Part shown: positions 47,437 to 55,739 of the stretch, piece by piece
Position numbering within the stretch: the first letter of the stretch is position 1
Layout of the letters: each line of letters begins with the position of its first letter
Origin: Actinokineospora diospyrosa
Lineage (GTDB): Bacteria > Actinomycetota > Actinomycetes > Mycobacteriales > Pseudonocardiaceae
Assembly (NCBI RefSeq): GCF_024171925.1
Contig: NZ_JAMTCO010000004.1
Location: forward strand, 1 to 64,000
Reading direction: 5' to 3'
Length of the DNA: 64,000 bases
The notes under the pieces: generated by a model
The model's input: only the letters and a program-made list of their open reading frames with translations
What the model was told of the DNA's origin: nothing
The model's database searches: none
Program-made: the position numbers and the translations under genes

Positions 47437-48857
47437 GAAGTGCGGTTCTGCTTGGTGATGGAGGAGTCTGCCTTGACCGCGTCGGCCTTGGCCTGGACGT
47501 CCTTGCAGAACTGGTCGGCGGTGATGCGGCCGAACATCAGCGCGTTGGTCTTGGAGCGCAGCTCGGTCTCGAACTCCTTGTACCAGTCCTCGAACAGGTT
47601 GTAGGTGATGATGTTGTCGCCTGCCTTGTTCAACGCGTCGTTGGAGCTCTGGGCGCCGGGCGAGAGCTTGAGGCCATCAGCGGCACCCTTGACGACGGTG
47701 ATGTTGCCGGTCTTCTCGGTGAAGCCGCGCGCGCCGTCCTTGGAAAGCATGATGCGCAGGTACTCCAGGCCACCGGCGGAGTTCTTGGCCTTGGACGGCA
47801 CGATGTAGGACTCGCCCGCTGCGGCGCGCACGGCGCCGAAGGGCAGCTTGTCCGAGGAGGTGACGCTCGGGGTGGGCGCCAGCGCGTACTGGAACGCCGC
47901 CGGGGTCTGCTCCTTCTGCTCGTTCTCCAGCCAGGAGCCCGACGGGTAGAAGCCGATCTTGCCCTGGTTCTGCGCGGTCTGCACCTCGGTGTGGGTCAGG
48001 CCCTCGTTGGCCGGGTCGAGGTACTTCTTGCCGATCGAGGCCCACGCCTCGGCCGCTTTGCGGACCGGGTCGGAGGTCCAGACACCCTCCTTGAGGTTGT
48101 CCATGTCGATGAGGACCTGGTTGCCGCCGATCTGCGCGGCGGAGATGGCGATCATCCAGTACTGGTAGTACGAGGCGTTCTTGCCCGCGTAGGCGTAGGG
48201 CTGCAGGCCCGCGGCCTTGATCTTGCCGAGCAGGGCGTCGAACTCGGCGAAGTCCTTCGCCGGTTCCCAGCCCTTCGCCTTGAACAGCGCCGAGTCGTAC
48301 CAGAGGCCGTACACGGTGTAGATGTACTTCAGCAGGTACGGCTTGTCACCGATGAGGCCCGCCTCGACGACGCCGGGCAGCAGGGTGTCGCGCACGGTGC
48401 CGGTGCCGCCGATGGCCGGGGCGGCGAACAGCGGGGACAGGTCGAGCAACTGGCCCTCGCTCTGCAGCGCGCCGTTGTCCATCATGTCCGAGCCCGCGTT
48501 GGAGATCATGTCGGGCACGTTGCCGCCCGCGAAGCGCGGCTGCAGCGTCTGGGCGATCTGCTGGGTGGGGACGTGCTTGATCTCGGCCTGGGGGAAGGCC
48601 TTCTTGTAGAGCGGCTCGTGCACGTCGGTGGCGTAGGCGTCACCGAGGCCGCCCTTGAAGATCACGATCTCCAGCGGGGCGTTGGCCACCACGCCGAACG
48701 GGTTGGTGTTGGACTTCTCGCCGGTCGAGCCACCGGTGCTGGGCTGGTCGGAGGAACCGAACGCGCACGCGGAGAGCGGGCCGGCCGCGAGCGCGGCCAT
48801 GCCGATGCCCTTGAGCACCGACCGACGACTGGGGTTCTGCGGAAGCGCAGCGGACAT
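47433..48857 (-). CDS. ngcE: NgcE-like GlcNAc/diacetylchitobiose-binding lipoprotein
   Basis: A 474-residue substrate-binding lipoprotein. A twin-Arg signal (SRRSVLKGIGMAALAAG) ends in lipobox LSAC with Cys31, so a Tat-exported lipoprotein. The mature part matches the NgcE type (PLEIVIFKGGLGDAYATDVH, NVPDMISNAGSDMMDNGAL). The ATG at 48857 follows AAGGAG. A perfect dre palindrome lies 98 bases upstream, pointing to GlcNAc-dependent control. First gene of ngcEFG - GH4 - kinase. Confidence 0.92.
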   Translation of the reverse strand: MSAALPQNPSRRSVLKGIGMAALAAGPLSACAFGSSDQPSTGGSTGEKSNTNPFGVVANAPLEIVIFKGGLGDAYATDVHEPLYKKAFPQAEIKHVPTQQIAQTLQPRFAGGNVPDMISNAGSDMMDNGALQSEGQLLDLSPLFAAPAIGGTGTVRDTLLPGVVEAGLIGDKPYLLKYIYTVYGLWYDSALFKAKGWEPAKDFAEFDALLGKIKAAGLQPYAYAGKNASYYQYWMIAISAAQIGGNQVLIDMDNLKEGVWTSDPVRKAAEAWASIGKKYLDPANEGLTHTEVQTAQNQGKIGFYPSGSWLENEQKEQTPAAFQYALAPTPSVTSSDKLPFGAVRAAAGESYIVPSKAKNSAGGLEYLRIMLSKDGARGFTEKTGNITVVKGAADGLKLSPGAQSSNDALNKAGDNIITYNLFEDWYKEFETELRSKTNALMFGRITADQFCKDVQAKADAVKADSSITKQNRTS

Positions 48858-48954
48858 ATGCGCAAACTCCTTCGACCGTCACGCGACCGGTTCGCGGGGC
48901 TCGCTCATAGTCGAGGCGGCGTCCCGCGCCGGGCAATCGGACAGATGGGTGATG

Positions 48955-48966
48955 TGGTCTAGACCA
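48955..48966. promoter_or_regulatory. Perfect DasR-type site (dre) upstream of ngcE
   Basis: TGGTCTAGACCA, the exact 12-bp dre core palindrome, 98 bases before the ngcE start. The same motif class stands before the chitinase at 30234-30268. Confidence 0.88.
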
Positions 48967-49089
48967 TACTCCGCCGATATAGCCCTTGGCCAGCACCAAC
49001 GTTGAACGTGATCATGCTGTTTTGTAGCGGACCGAACACCCAGAACAACCCCTTGACGCGAGCTCTCTTGAGGGCCAAAGTGACGCGTT

Positions 49090-49632
49090 TCAGAGTTCGG
49101 CGGAACCCGGGTCCGGTGGCGGCGGCGATAAGTGCCTTCGGTAGAACGTCGTCGGCCGGAGTTCTCCCGCGGGATTCAGCGCGTGACCGGGGACAACCCC
49201 CATCTCCAGCCAGCCAGCCGAGCGGTAGAGGTGCTCGGCGGGGCTGTCGGACTCGGTGTCGAGCAGCAGCAGGGTCAGACCGCGCTCGGCCGCGCCGCGC
49301 TCGGCGCACGCCAGCAACGACCGCCCGATCCCGCGGCCGCGGGCCTCGCTGTGCACGAGCAGCTTGGCCAACTCGGCGCGGTGGGGACCGTTCTCGTAGC
49401 CGGACAGCCGCAGCTGCACGGTGCCGATGACGCGGTCGTCGGCACGGGCGACCCAGAGCAGGACCCGGCCCTCGGCCAGGCCGGATTCCAGGCCGAGCCA
49501 CCACTTGCGGGCCGCCTCGCGCTCCAGCGGGTGCAGGAACCCCACCGACGCTCCCCCGGCGACGGCGTCGACGAGCAGGTCGGCGAGGTCGTCGACGATG
49601 CCGGGGAGGTCGGCGGCAGCCATCACTTCCAT
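49090..49632 (-). CDS. GNAT family N-acetyltransferase
   Basis: A 180-residue acetyl-CoA-dependent acetyltransferase. The acetyl-CoA loop is ARGRGIGRSLL (Q/RxxGxG/A form), and VIGTVQLRLSG and LLLLDTESDSPAEHLYRSAG are typical. It resembles tabtoxin-resistance-type GNATs, but the substrate is unknown. The ATG at 49632 follows AGAGGATG; a longer start at 49683 is possible. Divergent from crcB. Confidence 0.85.
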   Translation of the reverse strand: MEVMAAADLPGIVDDLADLLVDAVAGGASVGFLHPLEREAARKWWLGLESGLAEGRVLLWVARADDRVIGTVQLRLSGYENGPHRAELAKLLVHSEARGRGIGRSLLACAERGAAERGLTLLLLDTESDSPAEHLYRSAGWLEMGVVPGHALNPAGELRPTTFYRRHLSPPPPDPGSAEL

Positions 49633-49697
49633 GGCGGCATCCTCTACACCGGACACGGCGCGCACAACAGTTCGCCGATCCATAACACTGGAGTGCG

Positions 49698-50072
49698 ATG
49701 AGGCGGTCAGCGGTGGTGGCGGCGGTATCCGCAGGTGGCGTGCTGGGCGCGCTCGCCCGCTACGGCGCGGCGGTCGCCTGGCCGACGCCGTGGACGATCC
49801 TGGCGGTCAACGCCGCGGGGTGCCTGGCGATGGGCGCCCTGATGGTGGTGGTCATCGAGGTCCGCACCGCGCACCCGCTCATCCGACCATTCCTCGGCAC
49901 GGGCGTTCTGGGCGGTTTCACCACATTCTCCACCTATTGTGCGGATTTCCAGCGGATGCTCGCAGACAGTCCCGTGGCGGCATTCGGCTACCTCATCGGC
50001 ACCCTCCTGGCAGCCCTTATAGCTGTCTCGGCGGGTACGGCGATCACGCGACGGGTGGTTGCCCAGCGATGA
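49698..50072 (+). CDS. crcB: Fluoride channel CrcB/Fluc, first copy
   Basis: A 124-residue four-helix membrane protein with GGVLGALARYG and GVLGGFTTFSTY, the Fluc signature (Phe-box). Forms a fluoride-export channel; the second gene overlaps it (ATGA), so the channel is probably a heterodimer of the two. No fluoride riboswitch was seen in the short leader. Confidence 0.93.
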   Translation: MRRSAVVAAVSAGGVLGALARYGAAVAWPTPWTILAVNAAGCLAMGALMVVVIEVRTAHPLIRPFLGTGVLGGFTTFSTYCADFQRMLADSPVAAFGYLIGTLLAALIAVSAGTAITRRVVAQR

Positions 50073-50419
50073 ACGAGGTATTTCAAGTCGCCCTTGGTGC
50101 GGCCGTCGGAGCCCCATTGCGCTATTTGGTCGACCGGGCCATCACGCGACCGTCCGGCTTTCCCTGGGGAACGCTGGTGGTGAACGTCGTGGGCAGCCTG
50201 GTGCTCGGGGTGGTGATCGGCGTGGGCCACTGGCAGGCCGCCCTGGGGACGGGGTTCTGCGGCGCGCTGACGACGTACTCGACGTTCTCCTACGAGACCC
50301 TGGCCCTCGCCGAGGGGGGCGAACGGGGACGCGCGCTGGGCAACGTGGTGGTGTCGGTGATCGCCGGACTCGGGGCATTCTGGGGTGGCCTGGCCGGTGC
50401 GCACGCCCTCACCGGCTGA
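50069..50419 (+). CDS. crcB: Fluoride channel CrcB/Fluc, second copy
   Basis: A 116-residue Fluc subunit (GAAVGAPLRYLVD, FCGALTTYSTFSYE). The ATG overlaps the stop of the first copy, implying coupled synthesis of the two channel halves. Ends 20 bases before a two-helix membrane protein. Confidence 0.93.
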   Translation: MNEVFQVALGAAVGAPLRYLVDRAITRPSGFPWGTLVVNVVGSLVLGVVIGVGHWQAALGTGFCGALTTYSTFSYETLALAEGGERGRALGNVVVSVIAGLGAFWGGLAGAHALTG

Positions 50420-50439
50420 CCCCCGGCTCGAGGAGACCG

Positions 50440-51042
50440 ATGAAGATCTACGCCGAGCGCCCCCAGCGCCTGCTCCGCCAGGTGCTCGCCGACGTCGCGG
50501 CGGTGGTCGTGGTCGCGCTGGCGGTGTGGTTCGCGCTGACGGCGCGCGAGACCCTCCTGGCGCTGCGGCTGCCCGGCGACCGGCTGATGGACGCCGGGAC
50601 GGCGCTGCAGGGGACGTTCAACACGGCGGCGGACAAGGCCGACGGGATCCCGCTGGTGGGCGACTCGGTGGCCGAGGCGCTGCGCGGCGGGGCAGGCGCG
50701 GGGGCGCGGATCACCGATGCGGGGTGGCGGCAGGTCCAGGCGGTGGAGACCCTGGCGTTCTGGTCGACCGTGCTGCTGGTCCTGGTGCCGATCGCGGTGC
50801 TGCTGGTCGCGTGGCTGACCCCGCGGCTGCGCTACGCCAGGCAGGCGAGCGGGGCGGTGCGGCTGCGCGCGCTGGGCGAGGCGGGTCAGGACGTGCTCGC
50901 GGCGCGGGCGTTGACCACGCAGCCGTTCACCCGCTTGGCGGTGGCGGGACCGGTCGCGCGGGGCTGGCGCTCCGGTGACCCGGAGGCGCTGCGCGCGCTG
51001 GCCGGGCTGGAGTTGCGCAGGCTGGGGCTGCGCGAGGGGTGA
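50440..51042 (+). CDS. Two-helix membrane protein, unknown function
   Basis: A 200-residue protein with membrane segments at about 17-38 and 106-128 and a soluble middle loop (GTALQGTFNTAADKADGIPL). The C-terminal 70 residues are Ala/Leu/Arg-rich. No family recognised. The ATG has GAGGAGACCG upstream. It may belong with the crcB pair by position, 20 bases downstream. Confidence 0.65.
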   Translation: MKIYAERPQRLLRQVLADVAAVVVVALAVWFALTARETLLALRLPGDRLMDAGTALQGTFNTAADKADGIPLVGDSVAEALRGGAGAGARITDAGWRQVQAVETLAFWSTVLLVLVPIAVLLVAWLTPRLRYARQASGAVRLRALGEAGQDVLAARALTTQPFTRLAVAGPVARGWRSGDPEALRALAGLELRRLGLREG

Positions 51043-51189
51043 GCCCGGATCCGCTCGCGGGTCCAGCAGGGCACCGGGAGGTCCGGGAGGTATCGAAGGG
51101 AGGCACGAGCCCCTCCGGTCGGCGCTATCGAGGCGGGCCCGCACCGTGGTTTGGTGCAGTGACCTGGTCGTTCGCGCGGGGAGGTCCAC

Positions 51190-54100
51190 ATGGGTCGGGG
51201 TGGGGCGATCGCTCTGGCGGCGCTGCTGTGGGCGACGGTGGTCGTGCCCGCGGCGGTGGCCGCCCCGGTCCCCAGCGGGGTCCCGGTCACCGTCGCCGGT
51301 CAGGGGGCGGGGCGACTGGCGGTCGGGGAGGTCGTGGACATCGCGCCGGGGGTGCGCCCGCGGGATCGCGAGCTGGCGCGGACAGCACCGCGACCGGACC
51401 TGACCGGGGAGCGGTTCTACTTCGTCATGCCCGACCGGTTCGCCAACGGTGATCCGCGCAACGACCGGGGCGGGTCGGCGGAGACCGATCGGCTCAAGAC
51501 GGGGTACGACCCGACCGACAAGGGCTTCTACCACGGGGGCGATCTGGCGGGGTTGCGGTCGAAGCTGGACTACCTGCGCGGGATGGGGATCACCGCGATC
51601 TGGATGACCCCGATGTTCGCCAACAAGTGGGTGCAGGGCAGCGGCGCGGACGTCTCCGCCGCCTACCACGGGTACTGGACGACGGACTTCACCCGGCTGG
51701 ACCCGCACTTCGGGTCGACGGCGGACATGCGCGCGGTCATCGCGGACGCGCACCGGCTGGGGATGAAGGTGTTCTTCGACATCGTCGCCAACCACACCGC
51801 GGACGTGATCTCCTACGCCGAGGGCGGCAACCAGTACCGCGGCACGAGCGCCTACCCCTACCGCGACGCGCAAGGCGCAGTTGTCGACATCAAGGCCCAC
51901 GCGGGTAAGCCCGACTTCCCGCGGATCACCTCATTCCCGTACACGCCCGTGGTGACGGACCCGACGGCGAAGACGCCCGCTTGGCTGAACGATCCCGCGT
52001 TCTACCACAACCGGGGCGACTCCACCTTCGCCGGTGAGTCCACTGAGTACGGTGACTTCTCCGGCCTGGACGACCTGATGACGGAGCACCCCAGGGTCGT
52101 GCGGGGGATGACGGACATCTTCACGAACTGGATCGACGTGCTCGGCATCGACGGGTACCGGGTCGACACGGTCAAGCACGTGAACATGGAGTTCTGGCAG
52201 GCACTGGCGCCGAAGGTGAAGGCCTACGCGAAGGCGCACGGCAAGCCGGACTTCTTCGTGTTCGGCGAGGTGTACAGCGATGACGCGGCGCTCACCTCGA
52301 CCTACACGACCACCGGCACCATGCAGGCCACCCTCGACTTCCCGTTCCAGGCGGGCGCGGCGGACTTCCTGGCCGGTCGCGGCGCCACCCACCTCGCGGA
52401 CGTCCTGCTCGCCGACGACCGTTACACCGACGCCGATTCAAACGCCGCGTCGTTGCCCACCTTCCTCGGCAACCACGACATGGGGCGGATGGCGTGGCTA
52501 CTGCGGGACCGGCGGCCGGGGATCAGCGACGAGGAACTGCTGGCGCGCCTGCGGTTGGGCAACACCTTGATGTACCTGTGGCGCGGGAACCCGGTGGTGT
52601 ACTACGGGGATGAGCAGGGGTTCGCCGGTCGTGGCGGCGACAAGTTGGCGCGGCAGGACATGTTCGCCAGCCGCACACCGGAGTTCGTGGCCGAGACGTT
52701 CGTGGGCGCGGGTCGCACCGGTGGGCAGGACAATTTCAACCGGTCGCACCCGCTCTACCGCCAGCTCGCTTCGCTCGCGTCCTTTGTGGATGGCGACGAG
52801 GTGTGGGCGGACGGCGCGCAGACGCGGCGGTTCGCCCAGGGCGATGTGTTGGCGTTCAGCAGGGTGTCGGCACGGGAGCGGCGCGAGCACGTGGTCGTCG
52901 CCAATGCCGGGTCGACACCGACCACAGTGGACATTCCGGTGTCGTCCGCGTCGTACCGGGTCGAATTCCCCGCGCGCGGGGAGCACCTCCGGGCCGAGGC
53001 CGGGAAGGTGCGGGTGACCGTGCCAGCGCTGTCGGTGTTGGCATTGCGGGCGAGCGACCGGCTGCGGGACGGCCCGGTCGCACCGACGCTGGTTGCCCCG
53101 GCGGCGGGCACGGTGCTCGACGAGCGCGTCGAGTTGCGGGCAGAGGGGATCTCGGCGCCGTTCGCGCAGGCCACGTTCGCGGCGCGGGTCAAGGGAACAC
53201 GGGGGTGGACGGTGCTGGGAACCGACGACGCGGCGCCGTACCGGGTGTTCGCCGACGTGGCCGCGCTGCCAGGGGCACGGGAGGGGGCGGAGGTGGAGTT
53301 CCGGGTGGTCGCGCGGGACGGGTCAGGACCGCTGGGCGCCGATGGTGCCGCGGTGAGCTTGGTGGCGGCGCCGCCGGACCCGGTGGGCCCCGCTTGGCTG
53401 GTCGTGCACTACAACCGGCCCGCGGGCGACTACGCAGGCTGGGGCCTGCACGTCTGGGGCGACGTCGAGTCACCGACGGCGTGGGACCGTCCGCTGCCGT
53501 TCGCCGGTGAGACCCACTACGGCCGGTTCGCGTGGTTCCGACTGCTGCCGGGAGCCCGGCAAGTCGGCGTGATCGTGCACCAAGGAGACCTCAAGGACGG
53601 CGGCGATCGCCTGATCACCCCCACCAACCAGATCTGGCTGCGCCAGGGCTCGGATACGCAGTACCTGTCCGACCTGGCGGCGACGGGGTCGGTGACCGTG
53701 CACTACAACCGCCCCTCCGGCGACTACAGCGGCGTCGCGGTGCGGGTCGCGGGCCACCCGGACATCCCCCTGACCGGCCGCGACGCCTTCGGCGCCGTCG
53801 CGACCGCGCCCGCGTCGGACACCATCGAGATCGTCGCCAACAACACCGTCCTCCGCCGCGTGCAACCCCGCACATCCGCCGTGTGGCTGCGCGAAGACAA
53901 CCCCCGCGACTTCACCTCCTTGGCGGCAGCGGAGAACCGCGCGGTCATCCACTACCACCGCCCAACAGGCGACTACCCCGGCTGGACGCTCTACCACTGG
54001 ACCGGCTCACAACACCCCAGCCCCGACTGGTCCGCCTCCAGTCCCCCGACCGGCCAAGACGCCTTCGGCGCACTGTGGTCGATCCCGCTGACAACGGACA

Positions 54101-54255
54101 CGGGCGGCCTGAGCCATATCATCCACCAAGGCGACACCAAAGACCCCGGCGCCGACCAGTACCTCGACGTGAACACCACCGGCCACGAGGTCTGGTTCAC
54201 CTCAGGCTCAACCCACCCAGACGGCTCCGCCTCGTACGTGCTGCCACCCACGTAA
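51190..54255 (+). CDS. Secreted GH13 amylase/pullulanase with PUD-like repeats
   Basis: A 1021-residue extracellular enzyme. Signal peptide (AIALAALLWATVVVPAAVAA), then a GH13 barrel with nucleophile Asp326 (GYRVDTVKH), acid/base Glu360 (FGEVYSDD) and Asp430 (LGNHDMGR). A beta domain follows, then three pullulanase-associated-type modules starting near residues 738, 836 and 918, each with HYNRP/HYHRP...GDY. The middle one is shorter and lacks the Trp. Degrades starch or pullulan-type glucans; exact bond specificity not determined. Confidence 0.93.
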   Translation: MGRGGAIALAALLWATVVVPAAVAAPVPSGVPVTVAGQGAGRLAVGEVVDIAPGVRPRDRELARTAPRPDLTGERFYFVMPDRFANGDPRNDRGGSAETDRLKTGYDPTDKGFYHGGDLAGLRSKLDYLRGMGITAIWMTPMFANKWVQGSGADVSAAYHGYWTTDFTRLDPHFGSTADMRAVIADAHRLGMKVFFDIVANHTADVISYAEGGNQYRGTSAYPYRDAQGAVVDIKAHAGKPDFPRITSFPYTPVVTDPTAKTPAWLNDPAFYHNRGDSTFAGESTEYGDFSGLDDLMTEHPRVVRGMTDIFTNWIDVLGIDGYRVDTVKHVNMEFWQALAPKVKAYAKAHGKPDFFVFGEVYSDDAALTSTYTTTGTMQATLDFPFQAGAADFLAGRGATHLADVLLADDRYTDADSNAASLPTFLGNHDMGRMAWLLRDRRPGISDEELLARLRLGNTLMYLWRGNPVVYYGDEQGFAGRGGDKLARQDMFASRTPEFVAETFVGAGRTGGQDNFNRSHPLYRQLASLASFVDGDEVWADGAQTRRFAQGDVLAFSRVSARERREHVVVANAGSTPTTVDIPVSSASYRVEFPARGEHLRAEAGKVRVTVPALSVLALRASDRLRDGPVAPTLVAPAAGTVLDERVELRAEGISAPFAQATFAARVKGTRGWTVLGTDDAAPYRVFADVAALPGAREGAEVEFRVVARDGSGPLGADGAAVSLVAAPPDPVGPAWLVVHYNRPAGDYAGWGLHVWGDVESPTAWDRPLPFAGETHYGRFAWFRLLPGARQVGVIVHQGDLKDGGDRLITPTNQIWLRQGSDTQYLSDLAATGSVTVHYNRPSGDYSGVAVRVAGHPDIPLTGRDAFGAVATAPASDTIEIVANNTVLRRVQPRTSAVWLREDNPRDFTSLAAAENRAVIHYHRPTGDYPGWTLYHWTGSQHPSPDWSASSPPTGQDAFGALWSIPLTTDTGGLSHIIHQGDTKDPGADQYLDVNTTGHEVWFTSGSTHPDGSASYVLPPT

Positions 54256-54322
54256 AGAGCGGGTGTGGGGATCACCCGGAACGGGTACCTCCCGAACGCA
54301 ACCGATCGGAGGAGCCCCACTG

Positions 54323-54634
54323 GTGGAGACGGATCCCCACACCCTCGACATCACGCGCCTGGTCGACGGCGGCCTAGCGCTGAGCGGGGACCTGGACTAC
54401 GCCACAGCCCCCGAACTAACAGCAATGGTGGCGGCGCTGGACCTGGGGCAGGGAGCCGTACTGACCTTGGACTTGGGGCGACTGGTCTTCTGCGATTCCA
54501 GCGGACTGTCCGCATTGCTAGCAGCCTACCGACGGGCACTAAGCGTCGGCGGGCGCTTGTCGGTAAGTGCAATCGACCCGAACGTAGCTCGAATGCTGGC
54601 AATCACCGGGTTGGAACACCTGTTTCGCCCTTGA
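54323..54634 (+). CDS. STAS-domain anti-sigma factor antagonist
   Basis: A 103-residue SpoIIAA-like protein. Phosphoacceptor region VFCDSSGLSALLAAY with Ser59 as the likely phosphorylated residue. Such proteins release a sigma factor by binding its anti-sigma kinase. The GTG at 54323 follows GGAGGAG by eight bases. No partner kinase is adjacent. A repeat locus starts right after its stop. Confidence 0.9.
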   Translation: METDPHTLDITRLVDGGLALSGDLDYATAPELTAMVAALDLGQGAVLTLDLGRLVFCDSSGLSALLAAYRRALSVGGRLSVSAIDPNVARMLAITGLEHLFRP

Positions 54635-54635
54635 G

Positions 54636-54789
54636 GTTCCGGTGCCAACCCAACCCCCACCAGGTCCGCCTCAGCCCACCTACCCAGCGCCTGGACACTC
54701 GAACCTGCGGTGCCAACTGCCCTTCCGTCAGGTCCGCCTCAGCCCACCTGATCACCCCGCGCTCCTCGGAGTCGCTGGTGCCAGGCCGG
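54636..54789. repeat. Degenerate ~69-bp repeats
   Basis: Two reverse-oriented units (GCGCCTGGACACTCGAACC; GGTGCCAACTGCCCTTCCG) plus a partial one, right after the STAS gene stop. Left part of the third composite repeat locus. Confidence 0.7.
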
Positions 54790-54931
54790 CTCGATGGGGC
54801 GGACTTGTTTTGCGTGGGGGGACAACACCCGTAGCGTTTCCACGCGGCAGGGCCTGCTTTTGGGCCCCTGCTTTGCGGTTCTGCGTCGGGTGTTGTAGGG
54901 GCCCCACGCAAAACAAGTTCGCCCCATCGAG
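54790..54931. repeat. 142-bp palindromic element, complete copy
   Basis: Terminal arms of 30 bases (54790-54819 and 54902-54931) pair with one mismatch. Relative to the 36.7-kb copy, both arms carry matching changes (GTGTG to GCGTG with CACAC to CACGC; CCTG to CTTG with CAGG to CAAG), so pairing is kept. The inner ACAACACCCG pairing is retained too. Confidence 0.88.
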
Positions 54932-54962
54932 CAGCACGCATTGCCGCGGATCGGGCCCGATG

Positions 54963-55056
54963 TTGCCGCCAGGCAACGAGGCGTCCGATCCGGCACGCCG
55001 AGCTCGCCGCCAGGCGACGAGGCGGTGATCCGGACCCCGAGGTTGCCGCCAGGCAA
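54963..55056. repeat. Three covarying hairpin units
   Basis: TTGCCGCCAGGCAA at 54963-54976, TCGCCGCCAGGCGA at 55004-55017 and TTGCCGCCAGGCAA at 55043-55056, 39-41 bases apart, each followed by CGAGGC. The T-A pair in position 2 becomes C-G in the middle unit, a compensatory change. They lie between convergent genes. Confidence 0.82.
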
Positions 55057-55097
55057 CGAGGCCGACGGGCCCGGGTCGCCGAGGTCGCCGCCGACCA

Positions 55098-55673
55098 CTA
55101 AACCGACGCGTGCACCCGCCCCCGCAACGGCGCCAGCGCCTCACTCCACGACACCACCTGATCCAGCAACGTCGTCACCGCGGGCAAGTTGTACTCCCCC
55201 GGCTTGAACACACTGAAGTTCTCGAACTCCGTGATCAACGACAACGCCACCTGCTGCCGCACATCCGCCATCTGCAACTCACCCGCGATCAACCGCAGGT
55301 GCTCCACCGCCCGGGCCCCACCCACCGACCCATAAGACACGAACCCGATCGCCTTGTTGTTCCACTCCGCGTACAGATAGTCGATCGCGTTCTTCAGCAC
55401 CCCCGACGTGCTGTGGTTGTACTCGGGCGTCACCACCACGAACCCGTCGAACGAGGCGATCTTGGCCGCCCACTCCTTGGTGTGCTCGTTCTCGTACTGC
55501 CCCATCGACGGCGGGGTTGGTTCGTCCAGGTGCGGCAGCGGGTAGTCGCGCAGGTCGACGAGTTCGTACTCGGCGTCGGTGCGGCGGGCCGCGATGTCGT
55601 GCACCCACCTGGCCACCTGCTCACCGTTGCGGTTGGGCCGGGTGCTGCCGAGGATGATGCCGATCCGGGTCAC
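55098..55673 (-). CDS. NADPH-dependent FMN reductase family protein
   Basis: A 191-residue flavodoxin-fold quinone/flavin reductase. FMN phosphate loop GSTRPNRNGEQV; PEYNHSTSGVLKNAIDYL for the isoalloxazine site. The GTG at 55673 follows AGGAGG by nine bases. Substrate may be quinones or azo dyes. Ends close to the repeat locus. Confidence 0.9.
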   Translation of the reverse strand: MTRIGIILGSTRPNRNGEQVARWVHDIAARRTDAEYELVDLRDYPLPHLDEPTPPSMGQYENEHTKEWAAKIASFDGFVVVTPEYNHSTSGVLKNAIDYLYAEWNNKAIGFVSYGSVGGARAVEHLRLIAGELQMADVRQQVALSLITEFENFSVFKPGEYNLPAVTTLLDQVVSWSEALAPLRGRVHASV

Positions 55674-55739
55674 CGTGTGCTCCCTCCTGAGACCGTCCAC
55701 TTCGGTCCCAGGCTACGACGGGCACCGCGGCCGGGCGAC

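Noticed and set aside
49633-49697. Fluoride riboswitch before crcB
   Set aside because: The leader is short and lacks the conserved pseudoknot segments of the crcB motif.
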